Positions 1-9,012 of a stretch of 64,000 nucleotides of DNA are shown here, piece by piece. Under the pieces are notes generated by a model. It ran no database searches and had not been told where the DNA came from. It worked only from the letters and a program-made list of their open reading frames with translations. The DNA lies in contig CAKKNE010000005.1 of NCBI GenBank assembly GCA_918797485.1, positions 1,302,001-1,366,000 on the forward strand, given 5' to 3'. The first letter of the stretch is position 1. Every line of letters starts with the position of its first letter. The translations under genes and the position numbers were made by a program. This DNA comes from Pelagomonas calceolata. Its lineage: Eukaryota; Sar; Pelagophyceae; Pelagomonadales; Pelagomonadaceae.

Positions 1-2
1 AC

Positions 3-911
3 GCCGCGACGGAGTCCTCTGTTTCATTACCCGGTACGGAGACGACCACGCAAGACCCCTGGGACCTTTCAAAGACGCAGAACGCCACCTTGACGACTTT
101 GGTGGACGGCGAGCTCCCGACGGCCTTCTCCACCCCACGCTTGCAATGCCCCGGCGGTCCCGAAGCGATCACACTGGACCTGGAGACGCCTTCCCTAGAG
201 CTGGCGCATGCCCAATGCTCGCGACTTACTTGGCAAGCGTCGGCGCCCCTCACACCGTACTTGGGCGCCGCGGCCCATATACTGATAGCCCGGTTCAATG
301 GTGATCTAATGCACACGCACGCGACAATACCAGAACGAGTGCTAGGCGACCCCTGCGCGGCGAGTTTCGTGGGTCATTTCGACGACCTGACGCCGTTGCC
401 TACAAAACTGAATCACACGGTCGTCGGCGCCGTCGACTTTGATGAGCCTGGCATCTATCTGGTCGCGGCCTTCGTCGCGACCGGTGATGATGCTCTTGCG
501 GCGTTCCACACCGTTCTGGTCGGCGAGGCTTGTGTCGCTGCGGAGGTGGTCCCTCACTGTGCGGGCGAATGGCGGCTTCCATCAACGGCCTGCGAGGCGG
601 GCTTCCCGCGCGAGCCGTCGCCACGACCGACGCTTGCGCCGACGACGACGCCCGCGCCGATGTCCGGGTCGCGGGGAGCCCGAACGTCTAGTGGAGGCGA
701 CGGAGGCGGACCCAAGGGGAACTTCAAGGTCGTCTTCGGCATGATCGTCTTCTTCGTGCCGCTCGGCCTGGCGCTGCTCTACTGCCTCCGGGGGCGCATC
801 GTCATGTTTGCGCGGAAGGCGCGGCGCCGCGTTACGGCCGCGGTCTGTGCCACTAGTGGTACCACAGACTGTACGTGCGTCGAGATGCCTCCCCAGCGGG
901 AATTCGCTTGA
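3..911 (+). CDS. C-terminal part of a type I membrane protein (5' end outside window)
   Basis: The reading frame is open from the first bases of the window, so the true start lies upstream; at least 302 residues are present. The visible part is an extracytoplasmic region with several Cys, a Thr/Pro-rich stretch (PTLAPTTTPAPM), then a Gly/Ser linker and one strong membrane span (VVFGMIVFFVPLGLALLYCL) followed by a basic cytoplasmic tail (RGRIVMFARKARRR). The stop-transfer topology is clear. I do not recognise the ectodomain family, and the function is unknown. The Pro/Thr stalk next to the membrane is the same style as in the secreted proteins at 25-32 kb and 38-41 kb. Confidence 0.7.
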   Translation, partial: AATESSVSLPGTETTTQDPWDLSKTQNATLTTLVDGELPTAFSTPRLQCPGGPEAITLDLETPSLELAHAQCSRLTWQASAPLTPYLGAAAHILIARFNGDLMHTHATIPERVLGDPCAASFVGHFDDLTPLPTKLNHTVVGAVDFDEPGIYLVAAFVATGDDALAAFHTVLVGEACVAAEVVPHCAGEWRLPSTACEAGFPREPSPRPTLAPTTTPAPMSGSRGARTSSGGDGGGPKGNFKVVFGMIVFFVPLGLALLYCLRGRIVMFARKARRRVTAAVCATSGTTDCTCVEMPPQREFA

Positions 912-1317
912 CGTGCTCTTTTTCGCGCGTTCTCTCTTCTAATTTTCTGTTTCGTTATACTATTTTTCGGTGCTATGACTAGTGGGCGGAGCCCCTGGGG
1001 GGAGACACCGCGCGTCGCCGATTCATCGGCGGCGGGCGCGAGCCGCTGCAGGCAGTCCAATTTCTAGTGTCTTACAAAAACGCTAGCTCGCGCATACGAC
1101 ACCTCATCGGCCGAAAGCTCTCCGTCAACGCGATTCGATCGGTGGGCGAGCGAGCTGCAATACCTGCGACACCTACGCTCGCGGCTACGGATACTTTTGG
1201 CTGCTGCGAGAGCAGTATCACTACAAACCTCCCAAGGCCTCTCAAGGCGCAGCAGCGTTGCCAGGCGCGCACGCGGCCAGCGCGAGCCCCCAGAGCGAAA
1301 TATAGTCAGCAGCAGCA
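912..1317. other. Intergenic region with one CTAG-dyad promoter box
   Basis: Lies between the membrane-protein stop and the NADH dehydrogenase start. No coding frame of convincing composition is seen. It holds a T-rich stretch after the upstream stop (probable 3' UTR) and the dyad box at 1064-1087. Confidence 0.6.
1064..1087 (+). promoter_or_regulatory. CTAG-dyad box, copy 1
   Basis: CTAGTGTCTTAC-N-CGCTAGC arrangement in plus orientation, 231 bp upstream of the NADH dehydrogenase ATG. It is one of 16 similar copies in upstream regions of this window; see the corresponding finding. Confidence 0.6.
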
Positions 1318-2858
1318 ATGCAGGCCCTGCGCCGCACGCTGGGCTTCGCCTCGCAAGCCACGGCGCGCAAACCGCGCGTCGTCGTGCTCGGCAGCGGCTG
1401 GGGCGGCAATAAAGTGGCGCGCTACCTCGACAAGACCAAGTTTGATGTGAGGGTCGTGTCGCCGGCGAACCATTTTCTGTTTACTCCTCTGTTACCCTCG
1501 ACGGCGGTGGGAACCTTAGAATTCCGAGCCGTCCAAGAACCAGTTCGAACGATCAAGGGCCTGGGCAAGTACCACCAAGCGAAAGCACAAAAACTAGACG
1601 TCGAGAACCGCATCGTGAATTGCAGAGATATATTTAGCGGAGATACCTTTGACATAAACTACGACTTCCTCGTCATAAGTGCGGGCTGCAAGACGAACAC
1701 GTTCGCTGTTCCTGGTGTGACGCAAGAACAGCAATCGACCGTATTCTTCCTGAAGCACCTCTATCATGCAAGACGCATCCGGGACCGCATCCTCGAGTGT
1801 TTTGAGAGGGCCGCGTCGCCCGTCGCGTCCGAGGAGGAGCGGCGGGACTTATTGCATTTCGTCGTCGTGGGCGGCGGCGCGACGTCGTGCGAGTTTGCCA
1901 CTGAATTGTCGGAGTTCCTCGAGAAGGATGTGAGGAAGTGGTATCCTGACCTTGCTGATTTAGTTTCTTTGTCCATAGTGGAGGCCGGTCCAAATTTGTT
2001 GGCGGGCTTCGACGAGACGTGTTGGCAGTACTACACGAAGCACCTGCGCGAGCATAATGTGGACGTGCGGACGGGCTGTGCCATTACCGCTGTTGAACCT
2101 GCCGAGGACGGTCGCGTCTCCAGCGCCACGATGGCGAACAGGAGTACGATGCGTTTCGGCTGCATGGTTTACGGCGGTGTGGAAGTCAACCAGTGAGTTA
2201 GGGTACGTGCACCTCCACGCCATCGAGCAGACGCAGTCACGGGGACGACGTCGCGTCGAGGGCGTGGGGCGCCTGAAATTTGATTTCCACACAGGTTTGG
2301 AGCGCGGGCCTCGCGCCTATCAAGTTCGTCGAAGGGTCGTCCCTCGAGAAAGGTAAAGGTGGCCGGATCGTGGTCGACGAGTATTTACGGGCCGCAGATA
2401 GGGTCTTTGCGCTCGGGGACTGCGCCGCCTCCCGTGAAGACCCCCTGCCGCCGACGGCGAACGCGGCCGAGCAGCAGGGCGCCTACCTCGCGAAATGCTT
2501 CAATAATACCTATTACAAGGCCGGCGCCGACGGCGTCATGCCTGCCAAACCGGACCCTGTCGTACCGTCGGCCATGCCCTTCGCTTGGCTCGAGCCGCTC
2601 GACAACCTCTGGGACGCGCGTTCTGAATTTAGATACGTCGAGCGCGGCAAGATGGCGTCCATGGGCATGTGGGGCGGCGTCGCGGACCTCACGAAGTCCG
2701 AGATCACGCCCGTCGGCGGGACGCTGACGGGCGTGACGGCCTTCGCCTCCTGGCGCGGCGCCTACTTGTCGAAGCAGGTCTCTGTGCAGAACATGATATT
2801 GATACCGATGTTCTGGTTCAAGAGCTGGCTATTTGGGAGGGATATCTCGCGCTTCTAA
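1318..2858 (+). CDS. Alternative (type II) NADH dehydrogenase, mitochondrial; two exons (1318-2166, 2295-2858)
   Basis: Single-subunit FAD enzyme that passes electrons from NAD(P)H to quinone without proton pumping. The 470-residue product starts with a basic, Ser/Ala-rich presequence typical of mitochondrial import. It then shows the first dinucleotide fold (VVVLGSGWGG, about residues 22-31), the second NAD(P)H fold (VVVGGGATSCEFATEL, about 182-197), the late FAD motif RVFALGDCAA and an aromatic C-terminus that usually attaches to the membrane. The exon join gives GCM-VWSAGLAP, matching the family pattern at this place; the visible GTGAGT at 2193 does not keep frame. The 128-nt intron is an introner (next entry). 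A dyad promoter box lies 231 bp upstream. Family assignment is firm; direction (internal or external side of the membrane) cannot be read. Confidence 0.92.
2175..2294 (+). mobile_element. Introner element forming the NADH dehydrogenase intron
   Basis: A 120-bp element with terminal inverted repeats: left end CGGTGTGGAAGTCAA, right end (reverse complement) CTGTGTGGAAATCAA. It is flanked by diverged 8-bp copies of the target, GTTTACGG (2167-2174) and GTTTGGAG (2295-2302). The left target copy supplies the GT donor and the right inverted repeat supplies the AG acceptor, so splicing restores the pre-insertion coding sequence. It has no coding capacity. A second member lies at 45662-45728. Confidence 0.8.
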
Positions 2859-2888
2859 GATTGTATTGTCACATTTAAACAACAATTA

Positions 2889-3341
2889 CTAGGACGCCCG
2901 CAAGAAAAAACCCTCGGCGTCCGTCGACAGGTACTGGCCCTTCGTCGCTTTGTAGACGCGCCGCAATAACTTGGGGAGCTCCTCGAGCTCGCCGGCCATG
3001 AGCGTCTGGTGGGAGTCCGTCCTCCTTTGATTGAACAAGACAACAGCGGGAATGCCTTCGTTGATGACTCCTACTAATTCGGCCACGGCCAGGCCGCCCG
3101 GCATATCAATATTCACGCGCGCGGGCTCGAGGCGCGTCGTCGTCTTGGCCAGTTCCAGCCAGGTCGGCTCGAACTCCTGACAATATCCACACATGCCGCT
3201 AAAAAACTCGACAAGAAAACAGCGCTGCGACGTCTGGACGAGGCGCCGGAACTCGTCGACGCTGCGGATTTCTCGCCTCTCCACGGGTTCCGCTGCGGCG
3301 CGCGCGGCGAGCAGCAGTGTGAGGGCAGCGTACACCCGCAT
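2889..3341 (-). CDS. Secreted/ER thioredoxin-like protein with CxxC
   Basis: The 150-residue product starts at the Met that begins a clear signal peptide (MRVYAALTLLLAARAAAEP); an upstream in-frame extension has no ATG. It is followed by a thioredoxin fold: FLVEFFSGMCGYCQEFEPTW with the redox pair C-G-Y-C, and a cis-Pro region (GIPAVVLF). It resembles a single protein-disulfide-isomerase domain, so a role in disulfide exchange in the secretory pathway is likely. No KDEL-type signal is present at the C-terminus, so retention is uncertain. It converges with the NADH dehydrogenase gene, with only 30 bp between stops. A dyad box lies about 210 bp upstream. Confidence 0.82.
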   Translation of the reverse strand: MRVYAALTLLLAARAAAEPVERREIRSVDEFRRLVQTSQRCFLVEFFSGMCGYCQEFEPTWLELAKTTTRLEPARVNIDMPGGLAVAELVGVINEGIPAVVLFNQRRTDSHQTLMAGELEELPKLLRRVYKATKGQYLSTDAEGFFLRAS

Positions 3342-3888
3342 GCTTACGTTGTGATCGTCCCGCGCGGTAATGTCCCGCGCGGCGCAAGAACGCAGCTGCA
3401 GCAGCGCTTGTGACAAGCTACTCAGACGCTGCACGGCTGAAAATTGATGAATTTCGATCAGTATGGATATAAATCTGTGCCCTCGGGCCGAAACGCTGCA
3501 GGGTGAAGAGCCAAAGTGCTAAACAGCCTCGGCCCGTAAACACACACTGAGCTAGCGCGCTACCATACTAGCTTTTTAGACAAGACCCGTCTATCGATCC
3601 ACCGCCTCGCCGGCGCGCCCCGGACGACGCGTCGGCCCGCGAACGAGGCCGCGCTAGACCCCGTCGACTTGCCAGTTGGCCCAACAGTCCACAGGCGAAA
3701 GCAACGCCGCTAGCCGCACCACGCGTGAGAGGCTGCCCACGCACGAGGCCGCAGTCCCCACACGCCCGCCGCCGCGCCGCGCCGCACCAACAGCGGGTCA
3801 AAAAGGCCCCGCAGCGCGTCAAACAGGACCACCCAAGAACTACCAGCACCAGCGGATCAAGCGCAACGCCGCCGCAGCGCACAGCACC
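3342..3888. other. Divergent intergenic region with dyad box
   Basis: Between the thioredoxin-like start and the next plus-strand ATG. A reading frame runs through 3676-3888 into the next gene but has no ATG and looks like GC-rich read-through. One dyad box is present at 3551-3572. Confidence 0.5.
3551..3572 (-). promoter_or_regulatory. CTAG-dyad box, copy 2
   Basis: GCTAGC...ACTAGC arms in minus orientation, 210 bp upstream of the thioredoxin-like ATG and 317 bp upstream of the plus-strand gene at 3889. The centre is more diverged than in other copies. Confidence 0.45.
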
Positions 3889-4590
3889 ATGCCCTCGCGC
3901 CAGGAGCACAAGAACGCGAGTTCCTGCATGAGCGAAGCGCTGACCTGGGGCCGGCCCGCCAAGCGCCAGTGGATGACCGAGTCGAGAGCGTCGACGCGCT
4001 ACACGGGAGTACCCGTAGGCAACAGCCAGGCCGCTAGGGAGTACGACGAGAACGCGGAACGACTCACAAACCCCGAGAAATATGCGGATGCACCTCTACC
4101 TGCCTTCAGCCCGAAGACCGTCACCAGTGAACAACCGGTGGAAATAACCGTCAAGCAGCCCATCGTCATGCTCGAGCCGGAAGAAAGTATAGAGGAACCC
4201 CTCCCGAAGGCGTCTCCAAAAAAGCCCATCTTCCACTGCTTCGGCAATGGCAACGTCGAGCCCGCGGCCGGGGGTGTCTTGTGGGGCGGCTACATGCAGA
4301 CGCGGAACGTCAAGTGCCAGGCCAAAGATAGGAAGGAGGTGTCTCGCCATGCGTTGCGGGCGGCGAATCGACGGATCGGGTCGAAATTGGCCGCGCTGTC
4401 TCCTCCTCGTGCTAGGGTACCGCCGTCGCCCCAGGTCGTCTGGACGAGGAGGGCACCTACCCTGGAACGGGCGCCGCCGCCGCCTCCTGTACCAGAAATG
4501 CCGCCGCCGCCGCCATTGCCGCCGGCGGGTCTACAGAGTCAAGGTTGGTCCGAAGGTGGTACTGCTCTGGCGCTGCGGTGGGTCGCCTAG
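3889..4590 (+). CDS. Uncharacterised Pro-rich protein
   Basis: The 233-residue product begins at the first ATG in a frame that is open further upstream. The first two thirds are hydrophilic with a WGRPAKRQW patch, acidic clusters and a short hydrophobic-aromatic core (KKPIFHCFGNGN). The C-terminal third is low-complexity polyproline (EMPPPPPLPP). No known domain is recognised. From about 4530 another plus frame stays open to 4903 and contains a plausible stretch (RLEEYFLLDGVEL), so the true 3' end may lie there through an intron I could not place. The protein is probably real, given composition and a nearby dyad promoter box, but the limits are uncertain. Confidence 0.5.
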   Translation: MPSRQEHKNASSCMSEALTWGRPAKRQWMTESRASTRYTGVPVGNSQAAREYDENAERLTNPEKYADAPLPAFSPKTVTSEQPVEITVKQPIVMLEPEESIEEPLPKASPKKPIFHCFGNGNVEPAAGGVLWGGYMQTRNVKCQAKDRKEVSRHALRAANRRIGSKLAALSPPRARVPPSPQVVWTRRAPTLERAPPPPPVPEMPPPPPLPPAGLQSQGWSEGGTALALRWVA

Positions 4591-5124
4591 TTTTGTTGGG
4601 AGGGGGTGTAAGGGTCGTCTCGAGGAGTATTTTCTGCTCGATGGCGTGGAGCTGTCGCCCGACGATCGACGCGCCGCGCGCGACTCTGCGGTCTCTGCTT
4701 ATTTGCGGTGGGTGCTTATTTCTGCACACACGGGTAATGTTAGTTCAAGCCGAATCACGAATGCGAAGCGCGAAAGCGTGAGCGAGAGCAGGCTCCTGAC
4801 CCCCTATTGCGAAGGTACAGTTACTCGTTATTGGGATGCTGAGTGCATGCCGCTCTTTGTTGCCTGCAGCACAGCAGCCGAAGGAGTAATAAAAAAAACA
4901 TAGCCAGAGTGGTCTCTGGGCTTGTGGCACCTGCGCACGGCAACCCGCGAATTTATTGGAGCCCTCCACGCAAAGACATCTCCCAGTTTGAATAATACGT
5001 CACGTGAGCGGTTACGTTGACTACGTGCGACGATAGCTGCCCCCTGGACGCCCTGTGACTCGTGCGAACTATAGCTACGTCAACGCGGGACCCTTGGAAA
5101 CTATAGCCACGCCAAAGTCGACCC
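4591..5124. other. Intergenic region, less GC-rich
   Basis: No supported gene. It contains the unresolved open frame up to 4903 mentioned for the preceding gene, an A-rich stretch (4889-4900, possible poly(A) signal zone) and the 5' flank of the next gene. No dyad box is seen. Confidence 0.4.
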
Positions 5125-5538
5125 ATGGCTGCGTTCGTGAATGCCGGCCGCGACGCGCCAGCCGCACCGCCACCGCGCGAGGCCGTCGGCGCCGCATTCG
5201 CGCGCGCGTTCGCCACCTGGACGGCCCCGACGCCGCTGGCCAGGCCAAATGCCGCCAGCCACGCAACGCCATTGGCGCCGCTCGCCGCGGTTTTCCAAAA
5301 TCTGCCCCTCGAGCTGACGGCCAAATGCGTCATGACGGCGATGGGCCTGCGCTGGAAGCACGTCTGCGACAAGATCCGCAAACACTCGTACGCGATCCAG
5401 GAGGGCCAGTACCTTATGCCGCCGCTCGAGTACCCCGTGTTTGAGCCGGTCTATTGGCCGGAATACGGCCGCGTCTGCTACGTCATCACCTATGTCCTCG
5501 AGAAGGGCGGGCGACGAAGGAAGAGGACGTATCGATAA
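5125..5538 (+). CDS. Small uncharacterised protein
   Basis: The 137-residue product has an Ala/Pro-rich N-terminal half and a compact C-terminal half (LPLELTAKCVMTAMGLRWKHVCDKIRKHSYAI) that looks like folded helical protein. It ends in a very basic tail (GGRRRKRTYR). There is no signal peptide or membrane span, and no family is recognised. AATAAA-like sequence (aataaaca) follows the stop. It converges with the Canopy-like gene with 14 bp between stops. It is supported by codon composition and gene spacing only. Confidence 0.55.
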   Translation: MAAFVNAGRDAPAAPPPREAVGAAFARAFATWTAPTPLARPNAASHATPLAPLAAVFQNLPLELTAKCVMTAMGLRWKHVCDKIRKHSYAIQEGQYLMPPLEYPVFEPVYWPEYGRVCYVITYVLEKGGRRRKRTYR

Positions 5539-5552
5539 TAAACATGTATATA

Positions 5553-6176
5553 TTAGAGCTCTTTTGATGACTTCTTCTTCTTTCGCTTCCTCCGCTTCTT
5601 CGCCTCGGGCGCGGCCTCCGAGATGTGGGCCGCCGCGAGGCCCTCCTCATCACAACTCGCCGTCGCGTCGCGGCAGATCGCTTGCAACGCGTTTTCCGGA
5701 GGCGCCTCGGCCACAATCAGCTCAGCAAGCGCGTCCTCGTGGTCCTCGACGACGGAATCGCAGTAGGAGCGCAGTCTCAGCCGCAACGTCTCCTCCTCGT
5801 TGTGCGCCTTCGTTAATTTCGGGAACGGCTTGGCCTTGCCCCGGACGACGTCTTCGAAGCGTTGTTGCTTTGTGGCGTTGGGTGCCCAGCCGCCTTCGTA
5901 CCTTGGTATAAATGTATCGGCGTAGTCGCAGACCTGATCTAATAGGTGGCTCGTGCGGAACTCGCTCGTGGCGTACTTGACGAGCTTGCCCTGCCGGTTG
6001 CCGTTGCCATCTAACCGGCCTCCTGACAGGATGTCCGTTTTATCTTCGTCGAGGTGCTCTAGTGAAAGCACCTTCTGCAGGCTGCGCATGACGACGGCAC
6101 AGCCGGCGCACTTGTCGAGGTCGCGTGCCGTCGCGGCGGAGGCGTGGAGCAGTAGCAGTGCAAGACGCGGCGCCAT
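5553..6176 (-). CDS. Canopy-like (DUF3456) saposin-fold ER protein
   Basis: The 207-residue product begins at the Met that opens a signal peptide (MAPRLALLLLHASAATA); an upstream in-frame extension is not needed. The mature part shows the spaced Cys pattern of the Canopy/MSAP family: CAGCAVVM near the N-terminus, then VCDYADTF, then SYCDSVVEDHEDAL and two late Cys. Family members are ER-lumenal co-chaperones for membrane receptors. The C-terminus is a long Lys/Arg run ending in SKEL, a non-standard variant of an ER-retention tetrapeptide. The promoter region contains a dyad box in the gene's orientation, 225 bp upstream. Family call is good; client proteins are unknown. Confidence 0.75.
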   Translation of the reverse strand: MAPRLALLLLHASAATARDLDKCAGCAVVMRSLQKVLSLEHLDEDKTDILSGGRLDGNGNRQGKLVKYATSEFRTSHLLDQVCDYADTFIPRYEGGWAPNATKQQRFEDVVRGKAKPFPKLTKAHNEEETLRLRLRSYCDSVVEDHEDALAELIVAEAPPENALQAICRDATASCDEEGLAAAHISEAAPEAKKRRKRKKKKSSKEL

Positions 6177-6400
6177 GAGTAGTCGTGCGAGTTGTATGCC
6201 GCAAGAAATGCACGCAAACGCCCGCGTCGACAGCGTATAGTGCTGCTGGAGGGCAATTTCAGGGCTCTCTACGCTACGTGATGCACCGAAAACCACAGGA
6301 GCGCCCAGCAGCGGTGCGGAGACCAGTACAAGGCACACTGGATACTCAATGAATGCAGCGATTGCACAGATTCGGTTGCCACGCGTAATTTCGCAGTTTA

Positions 6401-6423
6401 GCTAGCGGCAGAAAGACACTAGC
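6401..6423 (-). promoter_or_regulatory. CTAG-dyad box, copy 3 (for the Canopy-like gene)
   Basis: GCTAGCGGC...GACACTAGC read on plus; in minus orientation it is CTAGTGTC..GCCGCTAGC, facing the gene starting at 6176. It is separated by only 4 bp from the next, oppositely oriented copy. Confidence 0.65.
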
Positions 6424-6427
6424 ATTT

Positions 6428-6451
6428 GCTAGTGTGTCACAGACCGCTGGC
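6428..6451 (+). promoter_or_regulatory. CTAG-dyad box, copy 4 (for the DUF1499 gene)
   Basis: GCTAGTGTGTCAC..CCGCTGGC in plus orientation, 204 bp upstream of the ATG at 6655. The right arm has one change (CTGG instead of CTAG). Confidence 0.6.
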
Positions 6452-6654
6452 TCCGCAAACCAGCTAAGCGGCCTTTCCACGCCATTGCCGCAATCGTGCA
6501 CGTTCGTGGCGATAAGGCAGCATAGTAGCTTCTTATAGACCCGCGTCCTCACGCCTGTGAGCTACCGGGAAGACGACACGTCTGCGTAGCAGCACTCACA
6601 GTCTGACGCTCTCCGAGCCTTACCGGTGCGAATTCATCGCGAAGACCAGAAAAA

Positions 6655-7338
6655 ATGGCTCACATGCCCCGCCTGGTCACCCTGCTCCTCCTCGTCACGG
6701 AACACGCCAGCGGCATCCTCTTCAAGCCGTGCCTCAAGCCACGATTACGGCCACGCTTCGGCCTGAAACGCTGCCGCCGCCGCCGCCGCCGTTTCATCAG
6801 ACCGCCGCCGAACCCGCTCCCGCTCTACCTTGGGGTCATGGGCGCGCCCGTCTATGGAAGGGACATCCTGCCGTTCCTCGGCGGGCTCATCGACTTCGAG
6901 GCCCTCGAGCCGCGATCTTCTCCCAACGAGTACCTCGCGGCGCCAGTTGACGCGGCGCCGCTCTTCAACGACACGGCCAAGCGTATTGTAGCGCCGACGT
7001 ACCCCGTCTCCGCCGAAGAGCTTAGAACTTCCTTCGAGAATGCCTTGGCGAAGCGCCAGCCCTTTAATGGAGACTTCTGGGCTAAACCGGTGCAGGAAGA
7101 TTCCGATGCGTTCGCTTCTAGATTCGTCTACGTCGAGCGGACGCCCTTGTTCCGCTTCCCGGACGTCGTCAACGTCCAATTTCTGGAAGTGGGCAACGGC
7201 ACTTCCACGCTGATCCTTCACTCGGCGTCGGTCTACGGCCTTGACGATTTGGGCAAGAACCGGGAGCGCGTCGAGGACCTGCTGAAGCGCATTTCTGATT
7301 TACCGGCGAACATGACGGCGACGGCGGTGTCCGTCTGA
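6655..7338 (+). CDS. DUF1499 family protein with targeting signal
   Basis: The 227-residue product has an N-terminal hydrophobic signal (PRLVTLLLLVTEHASG) and a very basic stretch rich in Arg (RCRRRRRRFIRPPP). The second half carries the DUF1499 domain: FRFPDVVNVQFLEVGNG, then STLILHSASVYGLDDLGKNRERVEDLLKRI, which matches the conserved S-R/V-x-G-x-x-D-x-G-x-N-R-x-R signature. DUF1499 proteins are common in plastids and bacteria and have no established biochemical role. Plastid or secretory location is possible from the signal. The stop is 27 bp from the convergent glycosyltransferase stop. Confidence 0.75.
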   Translation: MAHMPRLVTLLLLVTEHASGILFKPCLKPRLRPRFGLKRCRRRRRRFIRPPPNPLPLYLGVMGAPVYGRDILPFLGGLIDFEALEPRSSPNEYLAAPVDAAPLFNDTAKRIVAPTYPVSAEELRTSFENALAKRQPFNGDFWAKPVQEDSDAFASRFVYVERTPLFRFPDVVNVQFLEVGNGTSTLILHSASVYGLDDLGKNRERVEDLLKRISDLPANMTATAVSV

Positions 7339-7365
7339 TGTGTGTAACTAACCTGACTACTACAA

Positions 7366-9012
7366 CTATAACTTTAATACCTCCGGGGGCGGCCGGTCGC
7401 CTTTCGCGCACCACTTCACGGAGGCATGTCTCTTGGCCGCGAAATCCAAATCCGCATAATCCCTATAAGCCGACACGGGCCGCGCCGACCCGAGGCCGTA
7501 CGTCTCCAGGTGCCCCACCAGTGATGAAGCCGCCAGCGACGAAATAGCCTCGTTCTCCGGGTAGCCGACCATGTGCTTCACGCGCGGCAGCACAAACTTC
7601 TGGAGCGAATTATGTGTCCCAGCACCAATCGACCGCTGTAAAGCCCCCCAGAACTTCGGCTTCTGCTTGCGCAAGTACGCGTGGGCCACCACACTTCGGG
7701 GAGGACAGAAAATGTCCCATCCGTGCGTGAAGGCTCGGGCCCCGAAATTCAGTTCTTCCCCCATAAAAATAAAAGGTAAGTAAGGGTCGAAGGGCACCTC
7801 TTTCACAAACGAAGCGTGCGCAAACACGAAGCCCGCGCCGATGAACGGGGCATATCGCGGGATATGTAAACACCCTTCACTCCCAGCTTTGCAGTTGTTC
7901 ACAGTCTCTTTCATCGGATATTTCCTCATGGCTCCTACTCGTATGATGCCGTACTCCGCAAATTCGGCGTCGCACATGCACGGGCCCACACTTAGCTCCC
8001 AGGGGTGCCTATCCTTTTTCGGTAACTCCGGCTTCTGCGGTCCTGACGGGGGGTAGTGACTAAAAACAGCTTTCTTGGACGGTGCCAAGGCGTAGTCCTC
8101 CCTCAACACGTCGTCCCACCCCTTGGCAAAAGTCGTATGGGCGTCTACTTGCATGTAGTAGGTTTCTCCTTGCCATAACTGTGAACCTAGATATCGGCCG
8201 AAGACGGGTCCGAACGTCTCGGACTCGTTGAACCGTACCACTCTTATGGTATCACATTTGGCATTACTACGAGCACAGTACGCCTGCACGCAATCGACGT
8301 CCGCGTCCATGTCGTGGACGCGCATGTCGCTCGGCATCACCGCCGTCTTGCAGCCGTAGGCGTCGTGCTGCTTCTGGTCGCAGTTCTGCTGCACCAAGCC
8401 CACGAAGACCTTCTCTGGTGTGGAAGCGGTCGCGAAGGCGTTCTCCAAAGTGTCGGGGCAGACCTCGTCTCTGAAACTTGATATCGAGAGGAAGATGGAA
8501 CCATCTGTCCTGACTTCTTCGGGTGATGCGAAGGCTAGGTCGGCGTAGGGGCCGTTCAGACTACTTTCTACAGCTTCATAAAACGTCTCCCAGACCTTGC
8601 CATCAGAGGCTCTGTGCGGGTCATTGCGCACGCCGAAGCCCTGTGGTCGTATCGGCGCGAATTTGGCGTGGATGTGCCGCACGAAGGCCTCGACGCGGTC
8701 CGCGCGCGACGTTGATCGTCGCACGGTCTTTGGTGTTGTTGGGACATGCGGCACTGCTTCGTGCTTCTCGAGCAATGCGTCGCGCGCGGCGTAGTCGTGC
8801 GGCTGCGCGTGGGCCGCGACCGGCTCGTCGTGTAACGCGGGTCGTGGCGGCGCGGCGTAGTCCTCTTTGTGGAGCGGCCGCCGCTCGAAGGCCTCGGCGA
8901 TGGCCGCGTCCGCGTCTATCGTCGGCTCGCTGTGCTGCGCGGCGAGTTGTGCCAGATAGAAGATCTGCACGACGGCGACTATTGTGCCGGCGTAGAGGAT
9001 GGCGTTGCGCAT
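7366..9012 (-). CDS. Type II membrane glycosyltransferase, GlcNAc-transferase (GT60/PF11397) type
   Basis: The 548-residue product starts at the Met before a single signal-anchor (ILYAGTIVAVVQIFYLAQLA, residues about 4-23), giving Golgi type II topology, followed by a stem. The catalytic domain begins with the family hallmark IFLSISSFRDEVCPDTLENA, continues with VFVGLVQQNC and has the metal/sugar-nucleotide site YYMQVDAHTTFAKGWDD. Members add GlcNAc to hydroxyproline of Skp1 or to secreted/mucin-like proteins. With a Golgi anchor, modification of secreted Thr/Pro-rich stalk proteins, which this genome makes, is plausible but inferred. A dyad box in matching orientation lies about 180 bp upstream. 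Confidence 0.85.
   Translation of the reverse strand: MRNAILYAGTIVAVVQIFYLAQLAAQHSEPTIDADAAIAEAFERRPLHKEDYAAPPRPALHDEPVAAHAQPHDYAARDALLEKHEAVPHVPTTPKTVRRSTSRADRVEAFVRHIHAKFAPIRPQGFGVRNDPHRASDGKVWETFYEAVESSLNGPYADLAFASPEEVRTDGSIFLSISSFRDEVCPDTLENAFATASTPEKVFVGLVQQNCDQKQHDAYGCKTAVMPSDMRVHDMDADVDCVQAYCARSNAKCDTIRVVRFNESETFGPVFGRYLGSQLWQGETYYMQVDAHTTFAKGWDDVLREDYALAPSKKAVFSHYPPSGPQKPELPKKDRHPWELSVGPCMCDAEFAEYGIIRVGAMRKYPMKETVNNCKAGSEGCLHIPRYAPFIGAGFVFAHASFVKEVPFDPYLPFIFMGEELNFGARAFTHGWDIFCPPRSVVAHAYLRKQKPKFWGALQRSIGAGTHNSLQKFVLPRVKHMVGYPENEAISSLAASSLVGHLETYGLGSARPVSAYRDYADLDFAAKRHASVKWCAKGDRPPPEVLKL

Larger units (their letters stand above)
6177..6654. other. Divergent promoter region between Canopy-like and DUF1499 genes
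   Basis: A 478-bp region lacking a credible coding frame. Two dyad boxes sit head to head in the middle (6401-6423 and 6428-6451), each oriented towards its own gene and each 204-225 bp from the start codon it faces. Confidence 0.6.

Noticed and set aside
2191-2200. GTGAGT as splice donor in the NADH dehydrogenase gene
   Set aside because: It would put the downstream exon in the wrong frame and add non-family residues; it is an internal part of the introner.
4247-4903. Alternative plus frame containing RLEEYFLLDGVEL
   Set aside because: No start or splice junction could be placed to connect it to the preceding gene; it is mentioned there as an uncertainty only.
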